Of a stretch of 64,000 nt of DNA, positions 49,334 to 57,298 are shown in pieces. The position numbers and the translations under genes were made by a program. Source of the stretch: a virus; IMG/VR virus record IMGVR_UViG_3300010399_000004, positions 23,740 to 87,739 of that record; one strand, written 5' to 3'. A model generated the notes under the pieces. That model was given only the letters and a program-made list of their open reading frames with translations. It did no database searches and was not told the DNA's origin. How positions within the stretch are numbered: the stretch's first letter is position 1; every line of letters begins with the position of its first letter.

Positions 49334-49693
49334 ATGAAAACACAACTCATCACTGTCCATCCGGACGGCTCCCTTTCTGGACTGCAATTCAAGAAGGGCG
49401 GGGTTAATCTCCAAAAGTTTGGTCCCGCCCGAACGGTCCGCATATCAGACGTTGAGTGGAGCGAGGAGCGTCAGTGCTGGCAAATAAAGTTTCTCCTGGG
49501 CACTCTGGTCGGCACTTACATGCGTTCGGTGGAAGCTCTGGACGTTGGAATGTCCCCGGCTAATTATGGGGCTCCGGACCCCCGAAATGGGGTGTTTGGA
49601 TTTGAAGATTACGATGCTGCCGTTGCGGCGGAGGTTGCATTCATTCAGGCAGCCCGCCTTCACGGAATGGAATATTTGGTCGGGGAAGCTTGA
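49334..49693 (+). CDS. Hypothetical protein, 119 aa
   Basis: Begins MKTQLITVHPDGSLSGLQFKK; beta-rich N-terminal half with WSEERQCWQIKFLLG. Unknown. Confidence 0.5.
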   Translation: MKTQLITVHPDGSLSGLQFKKGGVNLQKFGPARTVRISDVEWSEERQCWQIKFLLGTLVGTYMRSVEALDVGMSPANYGAPDPRNGVFGFEDYDAAVAAEVAFIQAARLHGMEYLVGEA

Positions 49694-49698
49694 AAAAC

Positions 49699-49715
49699 TT
49701 TGAAATCTTTTCAAA
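49699..49715 (+). repeat. Palindrome copy 25 (one change)
   Basis: TTTGAAATCTTTTCAAA, 3 nt before the methyltransferase ATG. Confidence 0.85.
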
Positions 49716-49718
49716 AAT

Positions 49719-51356
49719 ATGTCTGTCTCCTCTATTGTAAATCGCTTGAAGTCCGAAGATCAGGATTACGAATGGTATCCCACTACCAACGAAATAATCG
49801 AAGTCGTTCTGCGGGATATAAAGCTGGCGGAATACCCGCGGTGGAGAAGCCGACAATACAGCACAACCCTGGACAGCGTGTTGGATATCGGGGCTGGGAA
49901 TGGAAAGGTTCTATCCGCCTTCAAAGCCGCTGGATTCGGTTCCCTTTATGCTATCGAAAAGAGCACCATTCTTTGTGGTCTGCTCCCTTCTGATGTTTGC
50001 ATTATCGGAATGGATTTTCATGAGCAGACTTTTTACTCCAAGAATGTTGATTTGATTTTCTGCAATCCGCCTTACTCAGAATATGAAGCATGGGCGGTAA
50101 AGATCATTCGGGAAAACAATGCAATCGTTGTTTACCTGGTAATCCCCGAGCGCTGGAAAGATTCTGTGCCTATTCAGGATGCTTTGCGATTCCGGAATGC
50201 AAAGGCGAAGACTATTGGTTCCTTTGATTTCCTGTCATCGGAGGATCGCAGCGCAAGGGCCAAGGTCAATATCGTAAAGATAACGGGAAACGAAAGCAAG
50301 CAGGACGCTTTTGAACGGTTCTTTGAAGAGCAGTTTGCCCCGCTCTGTGATAAGTTCAAAAGCGGAGTAATTGAGCCCATAGAACGGAAGGGGGCCTTTG
50401 ATAAACTGGTTCCAGGAGAAAATTACCCAGCAATGTTGGTAGCTATCTATATGGATGAACTTGAACATATACGCCAGCAATACGAAAAGATAGGAGAGTT
50501 GGACCCCGTTCTGTTGAAGGAATTGAATGTCAGTCTTCCAATGGTTCGTGATGGTTTGAAGCTGAGGCTGGATGGCTTGCGCAATGATTATTGGCAGGAG
50601 TTGTTTTCCCGGCTTGAACCAATCACAGATCGTTTGACCGTTAAGAGCAGGGATCAAATCTTGAAACGATTGAATGCACACATCCAGGTTGATTTCACAG
50701 TTTCCAATATCCACGGAGTTTTGATATGGGTAATTAAGAACGCCAATGAGTATTTTGATGCTCAGTTATTGGATACCTATGAGTTGATGATCGACAAAGC
50801 GAACGTCTATCTTTACAAATCGAACGACAAGGTATTTGAGAAGCAGGGGTGGCGTTATCTTCGCAGCGAATCAACGGCTTCCCATTTTGCTTTGGATTAT
50901 CGAATCGTGATGCATACCTGCGGAGGGATGGCGCAGGAATACGAGCGATACTCCTGTCATAATACACATGGGCTTTCTCAGACCGCTTTCGATTTCATAC
51001 AGGACCTGGTTACGATTGCAAACAACCTCGGATACGCTGTGCGAAGATCACCCTACCTAATGTCCAGAGCCCCGGCTTGGAAGGGCGGGAAGCCTTATGT
51101 GTTCAATTATTCCAAGGATGGAGTTACAAAGGTTCTGTTTGAAGTGCGGGCTTTCAAAAACAGAAACATGCATTTTCGATTGTCTCAGGAGTTTGCACTA
51201 TCGTTGAATGTGGAATACGGCCGTCTGCGGGGATGGCTCAAGACCCCCGCGGAAGCCGCAGAGGAATTGAAAGACGAACGGGCAGTATCTGCTTTCAAGA
51301 GTAACAAACTCCTCCCCTTCTCCGCGGAGGAGAATCCAGCCCGATTGCTTCAATAA
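49719..51356 (+). CDS. Adenine-specific-type DNA methyltransferase with DUF4942 domain, 545 aa
   Basis: N-terminal MTase domain: motif I VLDIGAGNGKVL, motif IV FCNPPYSEYE (NPPY, N6-adenine or N4-cytosine type), VYLVIPERW. The C-terminal half is DUF4942 (DAQLLDTYELMIDKAN, EVRAFKNRNMHFRLSQEF, LNVEYGRLRGW). Such fusions are common in phages and plasmids and may methylate phage DNA against restriction. Its target site cannot be read from sequence. Confidence 0.85.
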   Translation: MSVSSIVNRLKSEDQDYEWYPTTNEIIEVVLRDIKLAEYPRWRSRQYSTTLDSVLDIGAGNGKVLSAFKAAGFGSLYAIEKSTILCGLLPSDVCIIGMDFHEQTFYSKNVDLIFCNPPYSEYEAWAVKIIRENNAIVVYLVIPERWKDSVPIQDALRFRNAKAKTIGSFDFLSSEDRSARAKVNIVKITGNESKQDAFERFFEEQFAPLCDKFKSGVIEPIERKGAFDKLVPGENYPAMLVAIYMDELEHIRQQYEKIGELDPVLLKELNVSLPMVRDGLKLRLDGLRNDYWQELFSRLEPITDRLTVKSRDQILKRLNAHIQVDFTVSNIHGVLIWVIKNANEYFDAQLLDTYELMIDKANVYLYKSNDKVFEKQGWRYLRSESTASHFALDYRIVMHTCGGMAQEYERYSCHNTHGLSQTAFDFIQDLVTIANNLGYAVRRSPYLMSRAPAWKGGKPYVFNYSKDGVTKVLFEVRAFKNRNMHFRLSQEFALSLNVEYGRLRGWLKTPAEAAEELKDERAVSAFKSNKLLPFSAEENPARLLQ

Positions 51357-51360
51357 TTTT

Positions 51361-51585
51361 ATGTCTAATTTGAGACACAGGAAATATCATCCTTTGAAGG
51401 AGCAGGGTATTTTATCGCGTGTTGAAGAATGGGAAACAATTAATTGGTTGAATACAGATCATGCGATTGCAAGATTTCTGGGAATTACACACAAGGCAGT
51501 TCATTATCAGAGGAAAAAACGCGGAATTGCCCGGTATTGCGGGAGGGGAGGGAATACTATTAAGCAATCAGTTTATCGGCCATAG
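51361..51585 (+). CDS. Small HTH protein, 74 aa
   Basis: TDHAIARFLGITHKAVHYQRKKRGI is a compact helix-turn-helix, flanked by basic residues. Probably binds DNA; a candidate regulator located beside the divergent control region. Its 3' end overlaps the leftward gene by 26 nt. Confidence 0.55.
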   Translation: MSNLRHRKYHPLKEQGILSRVEEWETINWLNTDHAIARFLGITHKAVHYQRKKRGIARYCGRGGNTIKQSVYRP

Positions 51586-51877
51586 GGCAACCCTGTAGAA
51601 TGTGCCCTCTAACATCAGCTAACAGCGTTGTAGGCTCTCTAGGCGCTTCGGGGGTAGAAAGGTGCACAGAAAGATGCTCCGCAAGGCGGGCAGCGTAGAA
51701 CGCAAGCTTTTCAGCATCCCGCGGCCCGGCCCCTTTATGGTTCAATCGCAGTCCATATTTGAGAGAATTTCCCAGCAGGAATCCTGCATACTGTTCGGGT
51801 GTCAGCTTGGCTTTGATTACGTCCAGGGTATCTATTCCCCAGGCATCATAGTAGGTGGCTTGTCCATCCTTAGCCAT
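51560..51877 (-). CDS. DUF3310 (SaV-like) protein, 105 aa
   Basis: YYDAWGIDTLDVIKAKLTPEQYAGFLLGNSLKYGLRLNHKG matches DUF3310 (YDxxGIDTxDxIxxxLxxEQxxGFxxGNxIKYxxRxxxK). Common small phage protein, function not established. Last gene of a short leftward operon started at about 52050. Confidence 0.8.
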   Translation of the reverse strand: MAKDGQATYYDAWGIDTLDVIKAKLTPEQYAGFLLGNSLKYGLRLNHKGAGPRDAEKLAFYAARLAEHLSVHLSTPEAPREPTTLLADVRGHILQGCPMADKLIA

Positions 51878-51881
51878 ATTA

Positions 51882-51995
51882 TTAACGGCAATGGCGGAAT
51901 CCCCAAATCAATACGCACAGGATGGCTATTCCCAGCCAGGTAGGATCACCGGCCTGTAAGCTCATGGCTGCTACAGAAGACGGTTTATCACCCAT
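51882..51995 (-). CDS. Micro membrane protein, 37 aa
   Basis: MGDKPSSVAAMSLQ then a hydrophobic helix WLGIAILCVLIWGF and a basic end RHCR. Overlaps the next micro-gene out of frame by 25 nt and precedes DUF3310 closely. Possible small holin or regulator. Confidence 0.45.
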   Translation of the reverse strand: MGDKPSSVAAMSLQAGDPTWLGIAILCVLIWGFRHCR

Positions 51996-52045
51996 ATAAC
52001 GATAACCGCCAACAGGAGGATGCAGAGAACGCGTTCAATGGTCAT
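51971..52045 (-). CDS. Micro membrane protein, 24 aa
   Basis: MTIERVLCILLLAVIVIWVI plus NRLL: essentially one membrane helix. First codon is 6 nt after the -10 of the leftward promoter, so likely leaderless. Confidence 0.4.
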   Translation of the reverse strand: MTIERVLCILLLAVIVIWVINRLL

Positions 52046-52050
52046 GATTC

Positions 52051-52078
52051 ATTATATAGAATTTGAAAAGTTTTCAAA
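52051..52078 (-). promoter_or_regulatory. Leftward promoter overlapped by a palindrome
   Basis: Minus-strand TATAAT at 52056-52051; TTGAAA of the palindrome at 52077-52072 serves as the -35 with a 15-bp spacer. A bound regulator would block it. Confidence 0.6.
52062..52078 (+). repeat. Palindrome copy 26 (perfect, central G)
   Basis: Covers the -35 box of the leftward promoter, between two divergent promoters. Confidence 0.95.
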
Positions 52079-52100
52079 TCAAAAATAAATGAAAATAAAT

Positions 52101-52128
52101 ATTGCAAAATATCAATTTTGGGTATTAT
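52101..52128 (+). promoter_or_regulatory. Rightward promoter of the replication operon
   Basis: TTGCAA 52102-52107, 15-bp spacer, TATTAT 52123-52128; the first hairpin of the leader begins at 52138. Confidence 0.5.
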
Positions 52129-52137
52129 TGCAATAGA

Positions 52138-52294
52138 TTCGTAGAACTGAAAGCCCTACGAATCAACTAAGCTATTTATCTATGCGAACATCAATCAAAA
52201 CCCCAGTCGGGTTATTCCTCCGGTCCTTCGGGACAGCCCTCTCGCATACGGGGCAAGCTTTCAGCGGCGGGATGATCCGACTGGGTTTTTCGTT
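52138..52294 (+). promoter_or_regulatory. Attenuator-like leader of the initiator gene
   Basis: GATTCGTAG (52138) and CTACGAATC form a perfect 9-bp hairpin. CCCAGTCGG (52203) pairs with CCGACTGGG (52277) around a 65-nt insert containing GTCC-TTCG-GGAC, and is followed by TTTTT: a terminator before the initiator start codon. Confidence 0.55.
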
Positions 52295-52325
52295 TCGATG
52301 TTATGCAGACTCAAAAACTGAATGA
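52182..52325 (+). CDS. Possible leader peptide, 47 aa
   Basis: ATG 52182, MRTSIKTPVGLFLRSFG..., runs through the attenuator hairpin and ends inside the initiator gene. Translation could change the fold of the leader. May be chance. Confidence 0.3.
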   Translation: MRTSIKTPVGLFLRSFGTALSHTGQAFSGGMIRLGFSFRCYADSKTE

Positions 52326-53655
52326 AATATCGGTAGCCTGCGGGGAAGGGGAGTCCCCGCTTCGGTCCATTCTATACGTAAGGGATTGGTCCCGAAAAAT
52401 TGAACGTGAATGGGGAGCATATATGCGACCCGCGGCCAGAGCGCTGGTAAGGATGATCTTTGATCGAACGATGGAATGGGGTAAGGCGATGGAGGTTATT
52501 AGCCTATCTCATTTCGAGCGAGGACTTAGGGATCGGCACGGGAATACGATTCATCCCGGAACGGGGCTGACCCGGCCAACAGTCAAAGCCTGGCTCAATG
52601 CTCTGGAGAACGCGGGGGCCATTATTCGGGAAGGTTCCTGCTACGGAATCAACCGGGAATGGAACCCGGTTCCTGTTGATTTGAAAAGTTTTCAAACGAA
52701 CAATAATGACATGCTGCGCCAACCCAAAAACCCAACTAATATCCCCCGCCGGGGCATGGCTGTCCCCATGAAGGACAATAATCTTCATAAAAAAGGGGGG
52801 AAAGAAATTTACCCCAGGGGGGGAAAGAAATTTTCAGAGGGGGGGAAAGAAATTTACCCCCTTAAAGGAGAAGAAGTAAAAGAGGAAAATGAAAGGACCG
52901 CAGCGGCTGCGCCGCAGCGATTCTCGGGGGAAGGGGAGTCGGAGTTGGAAAGGAATATCCAGCAAGCAGAAACTCGCTCCGCCTTCCGGAAAGAAAGGAT
53001 TGCGGCGGAAACCAAGATACCCCCTTCTCAGAAGCTGGGGAGATTGTTTGATTCCATTTGTGCAGAATCCTTTCCGAAAGATACGATGCCTATAACTTTA
53101 GTCGATTCCACAATTCTCCGCAAGTTTGCTCAGCGGTTTTGCCGGATTGGGGAAAAAGAGAGAGAACAGCCTTTCTCCGCTTTCTATGAATTCCTGACTT
53201 GGTGCATTGCAAACTGGGGATTGCTGATGGACAATGCATTCCATTGGGCCAAGGATGCCCCGCCTTCTCCGCAGGTTCGGTTCTTCGTCGGAATGAGTGA
53301 GTATTTTATTCGGGCCTGGCAGAGCAGAAAGGCAATAGAAGCCAGGGCCGGTATGACTCCGAAAGAAAAGTATATCGCGGTGTTGCGAGCAAAGGGATCG
53401 ACGCAGGAAACCGCGGAGCGGGCCGCGGATCAAAAGTTTGGCGATGGGCAGAAAGAGCAAATGAAGAAGGAACGGTTATTGTTGCAACGAGAACGCACCC
53501 AAATTGACTTGACCGGGGCGGAAAGGGAAAAGGCCCGGCAGCGGGCAGAAGCCAGCAGAGACGTTGCTGAGCGCATCAAAAAACACGAAGCCGCAGCGGC
53601 TCTGGCCCCCTTCCAAGGGTTTGGAGAAATTCAAAAATGGAGGGATGACAAATGA
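52303..53655 (+). CDS. Replication initiator-like protein, 450 aa
   Basis: N-terminal winged-helix part (residues 25-120: RPAARALVRMIFDRTMEWG, GLTRPTVKAWLNALENAGAI), as in phage O-type initiators. A central low-complexity linker is coded by three 22-bp direct repeats, the layout of origins inside initiator genes (lambda O). The C-terminus is a long charged helix. Directly upstream of the helicase loader-like and helicase genes. Confidence 0.6.
   Translation: MQTQKLNEISVACGEGESPLRSILYVRDWSRKIEREWGAYMRPAARALVRMIFDRTMEWGKAMEVISLSHFERGLRDRHGNTIHPGTGLTRPTVKAWLNALENAGAIIREGSCYGINREWNPVPVDLKSFQTNNNDMLRQPKNPTNIPRRGMAVPMKDNNLHKKGGKEIYPRGGKKFSEGGKEIYPLKGEEVKEENERTAAAAPQRFSGEGESELERNIQQAETRSAFRKERIAAETKIPPSQKLGRLFDSICAESFPKDTMPITLVDSTILRKFAQRFCRIGEKEREQPFSAFYEFLTWCIANWGLLMDNAFHWAKDAPPSPQVRFFVGMSEYFIRAWQSRKAIEARAGMTPKEKYIAVLRAKGSTQETAERAADQKFGDGQKEQMKKERLLLQRERTQIDLTGAEREKARQRAEASRDVAERIKKHEAAAALAPFQGFGEIQKWRDDK
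52680..52696 (+). repeat. Palindrome copy 27 (perfect, central G)
   Basis: In the initiator gene, 100 bp before its direct repeats; read as LKSFQ. Confidence 0.95.
52795..52861 (+). repeat. Three 22-bp direct repeats (putative iterons)
   Basis: GGGGGGAAAGAAATTTACCCC-type units start at 52795, 52817 and 52839, exactly 22 bp apart (two helical turns). The middle copy ends differently (TTCAGA). Each unit has GGGG...CCCC dyad ends. Candidate origin. Confidence 0.85.
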
Positions 53656-54050
53656 GCAATATTTCTAATGGCGATACTCCCAGAACAGATGCAGAGTCTT
53701 TCGATTATGGATACAATGCTTCGTGGGACTCTATGTATACCAAAGGCGGTAAAGACGGAAAATTTGTAAAGGCTGAATTTGCTAGAAAATTGGAAAGGGA
53801 AATTATCAGTTTGCGGGCCGAATTAGCTAAGGCAAAAGAATGGACAAGTGAAGATGAACCCATAAAGGAGGATAAGGAGATTGAGGCAGTGCATCCTGTA
53901 AATGTGGAAGATGAAAAGGTTCACAAGGTTTACGAGGAAGCGCTTAGGATGGTTGGAGCAAAGCGCAGTAAGTATGCTCTGGTTGATTTGGTTCATTGGC
54001 TGCTATGGAGAATAGAAGGATTAGAGAAAGAACGTGATGGAGCAGTTTGA
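53652..54050 (+). CDS. TPRTDA-family phage protein, 132 aa
   Basis: SNGDTPRTDAESFDYG and EFARKLEREIISLRAEL identify the same family as the gene at 4625, here with a longer helical tail. ATGA overlap with the initiator gene. TGA stop is in palindrome copy 28. Confidence 0.6.
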   Translation: MSNISNGDTPRTDAESFDYGYNASWDSMYTKGGKDGKFVKAEFARKLEREIISLRAELAKAKEWTSEDEPIKEDKEIEAVHPVNVEDEKVHKVYEEALRMVGAKRSKYALVDLVHWLLWRIEGLEKERDGAV

Positions 54051-54062
54051 AAAGTTTTCAAA
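54046..54062 (+). repeat. Palindrome copy 28 (perfect, central G)
   Basis: Contains the TGA at 54048-54050; next ATG at 54071. Confidence 0.95.
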
Positions 54063-54070
54063 ACAGTAAC

Positions 54071-54301
54071 ATGAATACACATACCCGAAAACTGGTTCGG
54101 CTGCGTTCTGAGATATTGAGACTACGGCGCGTAATTGATTGTGCGTGCAATGCCCTCACGGATTCGATTTTAACGAGCGGCAATGATCCAGAGACTAATA
54201 TTCATTTTGTGCGCAAGCTTCGGAATTCTATTCATGTAGAATCTTCGCTTGCGGGAACAAACACAAACACAAATTGTGCTAACGGGGAGGAAATCTACTA
54301 A
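54071..54301 (+). CDS. Small hypothetical protein, 76 aa
   Basis: Basic helix MNTHTRKLVRLRSEILRLRR then polar tail. An earlier TTG at 54047 lies in the palindrome and was not used. Unknown. Confidence 0.45.
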   Translation: MNTHTRKLVRLRSEILRLRRVIDCACNALTDSILTSGNDPETNIHFVRKLRNSIHVESSLAGTNTNTNCANGEEIY

Positions 54302-54303
54302 AT

Positions 54304-54867
54304 ATGAATAAGGATGAACGAATTAAATGTGCTTTGGGTGCCGCGGGTATTCCATCCAAATATCATCGTCGGGATTGTTCTCTGGCAAGCCTGCCGGAGA
54401 AGCCGTTTAAGCTTCTTCAAGGCAGTGTAAAATCTATTGCTGCAATCGCATGGGAGAAATCAGATGCTCAATGGGATGGGGATTTTATTCGCTGGTGTTT
54501 CTCTGGAGAGCGTGGGCTGGAAGCCATGTATCTATTTGCCAGGGCTTTGGTATTAAATGACGTTGGGGTTCGCATATTCACTGTTCCGGAAGTCTTTTCT
54601 TTGGTCCTGGAAGGAAACGAAGATATTGAAGAGTGGCAGCAGGCCCCCGTTGTAATCGTTATTGGATTAACGGAAAAGGGCGGCCCCCGCCTTCCCGGTC
54701 CGGAGGAGTCCATTTTGCGGGTGCAGTGGTTTCTTAGAAAACAAATGGACAGTGATAAACTCGTTATGTTTCATTGTGAGGTTGCACCTAAAGCAGATTC
54801 GTTAAACTGGTGGGGAGCTTCCTTTATGCGGGAAGTCCAGAAAGCTACAACTTTGATTATTGTATGA
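54304..54867 (+). CDS. Degenerate DnaC-type helicase loader, 187 aa
   Basis: LGAAGIPSKYHRRDCSLASL resembles the DnaC/IstB entry (GIPxRY..sF). In the place of Walker A is FSGERGLEAMYLFARAL, without GKT, and the Walker B strand VVIVIGLTE lacks the acidic pair. The following FARALVLNDVGVRIFTVPE keeps the DnaC helix-strand order. Sits directly before dnaB. A loader that no longer needs ATP is the inference. Confidence 0.5.
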   Translation: MNKDERIKCALGAAGIPSKYHRRDCSLASLPEKPFKLLQGSVKSIAAIAWEKSDAQWDGDFIRWCFSGERGLEAMYLFARALVLNDVGVRIFTVPEVFSLVLEGNEDIEEWQQAPVVIVIGLTEKGGPRLPGPEESILRVQWFLRKQMDSDKLVMFHCEVAPKADSLNWWGASFMREVQKATTLIIV

Positions 54868-55073
54868 ATACTTTACTTTTACTTAGAAAGCCAAGAATTC
54901 ATGTAGGGGTTACATTTTCGGAGAATGGAAATCATATACGTAAATATGAAGAATTTGATAGTAGAGATTCGGCTGCCAAAGGAATACGGGATGCAAGACA
55001 AAGGGGGGGATCGTTTATAGTAGTCTTAGTTCCCTCCGATTCATCATATGATAAAGTTACAAAATCTGTATGA
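54864..55073 (+). CDS. Small hypothetical protein, 69 aa
   Basis: ATGA overlap upstream and downstream. Begins MNTLLLLRKPRIHVG; compact alpha/beta look with SFIVVLVPSD. Unknown. Confidence 0.5.
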   Translation: MNTLLLLRKPRIHVGVTFSENGNHIRKYEEFDSRDSAAKGIRDARQRGGSFIVVLVPSDSSYDKVTKSV

Positions 55074-56350
55074 GCCTTGGCCGTCAATTTATTCAAGCGG
55101 TCATAAGGGATTCTACTCCCACGCTGCTTAGGCAGTCCGGGGTGGGATTGTTTCTGGAAGAGGAATTGGCTTTGTATCAATTCGTGGAAATGCATTATCT
55201 TGCACATCACGCATTGCCCGATTCTTCTGTGCTATCGGGGGCCGGGTTTCATTTACCCGCGCTTACCTCCTCGCAGCCTGTATCCTATTTCCTGACCAGA
55301 CTGCGGCAGCGGTTTATATACAATACGGTAGCTGGAAAGTTAACAACTCTTACAACGGCCCTGGCTTCTCAGGATACGGAGGCAATGGTTGATCTTTTGC
55401 GGGGGACGTTATCGGAGATTGGTTCCGCGGCGCATTCTCACTCTGTGGTTTTGATCGGGGATGAAATGGATGGAGTGCTTGATGACTTTGAGATAGCCAG
55501 AACCCACTTCGGTTTGCGGGGAATAACGATGGGTTGGCCTACGCTGGATGCGGCTACGCTGGGAGCTTCTGGGGGGGACTTGATAGTAATAGCCGGCCGG
55601 CCTGGGCTCGGAAAGTCATATGCGCTACAGGAGATGGCATATGCAGCGTGGCTCAACTCTCACCGCCTTCTATTTCTTTCGATGGAAATGGGTAAAAGGC
55701 AGATGAGTATAAGATGGTTGGGAAGACATACAAGATTGAACCCAAAGCTGATACGTTCTGGACAGCTTTCTCCCTGGGGCCGGCAAATGCTGCATGAAGG
55801 CGTTGCGCAGATAAAAGGAGCTACAGGGAGAATGTATTTGGAGAGCGGACAGGATACCCGCAAGGTATCGCAATTGGAGGCACTGGTGTTGCAGTATGGT
55901 CCGGAAGCCCTTTATGTGGATGCTGCTTACCTGATGAGTTCCGAGGGAAAGAAAAAGGGATATGTCAGCAGGTGGGAATCCCTTGCCGAAGTTATTGGAG
56001 AGTTGAAGGCGTTGGCTATCCGATTCAATATTCCTATCTTCATTACGGTTCAGTTTAACAGGAATCAAAAAAACCGCAGTATGCGTGGGGAGCCTGATCT
56101 ATCCGATATTGCAGGGACGGATTCCATTCCGCAGGATGCTTCTATTGTGTTGGGAATTCAGAAACCCCCTGCTCCCCATGCGGATAACAGAAGGATCATG
56201 ACCATGATGAAAAATCGGGAGGGCGATCTATGTCGCTTTCTTTATAGGTATGAATTCCAGCCCGTAAACTTTGAAGAGCTTCCCTGGGAGGCTATGGAAC
56301 CTGATGAAGAAACGGAAGCAGAGGAAGCCGGAACTGCTTGGCAGCAATAA
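55070..56350 (+). CDS. dnaB: DnaB-like replicative helicase, 426 aa
   Basis: N-terminal helical domain, then RecA-type motor: Walker A VIAGRPGLGKSYAL, FLSMEMGKRQM (H1a), ALYVDAAYLMS (Walker B area), IPIFITVQFNRN (H3) and DASIVLGIQKP. Unwinds DNA at the fork; loaded by the preceding gene product. Confidence 0.88.
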   Translation: MSLGRQFIQAVIRDSTPTLLRQSGVGLFLEEELALYQFVEMHYLAHHALPDSSVLSGAGFHLPALTSSQPVSYFLTRLRQRFIYNTVAGKLTTLTTALASQDTEAMVDLLRGTLSEIGSAAHSHSVVLIGDEMDGVLDDFEIARTHFGLRGITMGWPTLDAATLGASGGDLIVIAGRPGLGKSYALQEMAYAAWLNSHRLLFLSMEMGKRQMSIRWLGRHTRLNPKLIRSGQLSPWGRQMLHEGVAQIKGATGRMYLESGQDTRKVSQLEALVLQYGPEALYVDAAYLMSSEGKKKGYVSRWESLAEVIGELKALAIRFNIPIFITVQFNRNQKNRSMRGEPDLSDIAGTDSIPQDASIVLGIQKPPAPHADNRRIMTMMKNREGDLCRFLYRYEFQPVNFEELPWEAMEPDEETEAEEAGTAWQQ

Positions 56351-56354
56351 AAAT

Positions 56355-57104
56355 ATGAAACTTTTTTGTGGAGATTGTTTGCAGCAGATGAATCATTTGG
56401 CTCCGAGATCGGTTGATCTTGTATTGAGCGATCTTCCTTACGGGACTACACAGTGTAAATGGGATTCTATAATTCCATTGATTCCACTATGGAAGGGTAT
56501 TTTGCGCATACTAAAGCCTGCGGGGGCGGTCGTATTGACTTCGGCGCAGCCCTTTACTTCTATATTAGTGTGTAGCAATCTTAAAATGTTTCGATATGAT
56601 TGTGTATGGGTAAAGGATAGGGCCACCGGGCATCTCAATGCTGGCAGAAGTCCAATGAGAAGGCATGAAAGCATTCTTGTCTTTGCACATAGAAGAGAGA
56701 AGATAACATTCAATCCTCAGCTTATTGCGGGGGCTGCTTCTACGGCTATAGGAGCATTTCGGGGGTATGGCGGGCATAAAAATAAGGCATCGCAGATTTA
56801 TGGTGTAGCTGGCGGACATAAGAGCAAGCAGTGGAATGCAAAGATAAATCCACACTCGGTGTTATATTTCAATTCTGTCCCTTCCAGACCTATACGACTT
56901 CATCCGACACAGAAACCAGTTGATTTGGCTCGCTATCTGATTAGGACTTACAGTAATAGTGGGGATGTTGTTTTGGATGTTGCTATGGGATCAGGTTCAT
57001 TCGGAGAAGCCGCTCTTCTTGAAGACAGAGGGTTTATTGGGATAGAAAAAGATCAGGCTATATTCGATATAGCTTGCAATCGTTTGAAAACTTTTCAAAA
57101 CTGA
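56355..57104 (+). CDS. DNA N-methyltransferase, beta-type order, 249 aa
   Basis: ATG 56355. Motif IV is SDLPYG (a DPPY variant) at residues 25-30; after a target region, HPTQKPVDLARYLIR and motif I VLDVAMGSGSFGEAAL follow, the beta class order of N6-adenine or N4-cytosine enzymes. C-terminus RLKTFQN is encoded by palindrome copy 29. Probably protects phage DNA; no cognate nuclease gene adjoins it. Confidence 0.85.
   Translation: MKLFCGDCLQQMNHLAPRSVDLVLSDLPYGTTQCKWDSIIPLIPLWKGILRILKPAGAVVLTSAQPFTSILVCSNLKMFRYDCVWVKDRATGHLNAGRSPMRRHESILVFAHRREKITFNPQLIAGAASTAIGAFRGYGGHKNKASQIYGVAGGHKSKQWNAKINPHSVLYFNSVPSRPIRLHPTQKPVDLARYLIRTYSNSGDVVLDVAMGSGSFGEAALLEDRGFIGIEKDQAIFDIACNRLKTFQN
57083..57099 (+). 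repeat. Palindrome copy 29 (perfect, central C)
   Basis: Overlaps the 3' end of the methyltransferase gene, 25 nt before the -35 of the next promoter. Confidence 0.95.
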
Positions 57105-57124
57105 GGATGCGGGCAAGATTTTAC

Positions 57125-57152
57125 TTTACAGAGTATCTATTTTGTGTATAAT
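57125..57152 (+). promoter_or_regulatory. Strong sigma70-like promoter, short leader
   Basis: TTTACA 57125-57130, 16-bp spacer, TATAAT 57147-57152; ATG 9 nt later at 57161. Confidence 0.8.
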
Positions 57153-57160
57153 TCCATTAT

Positions 57161-57298
57161 ATGAAGACCAAACTTAAGAAAGAACCATTCATCAGTGACC
57201 CTGTTTATGCATTTTTGGCAAGTAAGTGTCCTGCGTTTGCAAGGGACCTTAAACGGGTGCTTGCAAACCAAAAAAAGCGGACTGAAAAAGCAGACTAA
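57161..57298 (+). CDS. Small basic protein, 45 aa
   Basis: MKTKLKKEPFISDPVYAFL... ending KKRTEKAD. Very basic, single helix. Its TAA overlaps the polymerase ATG (TAATG). Possibly translationally couples the polymerase. Unknown family. Confidence 0.5.
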   Translation: MKTKLKKEPFISDPVYAFLASKCPAFARDLKRVLANQKKRTEKAD

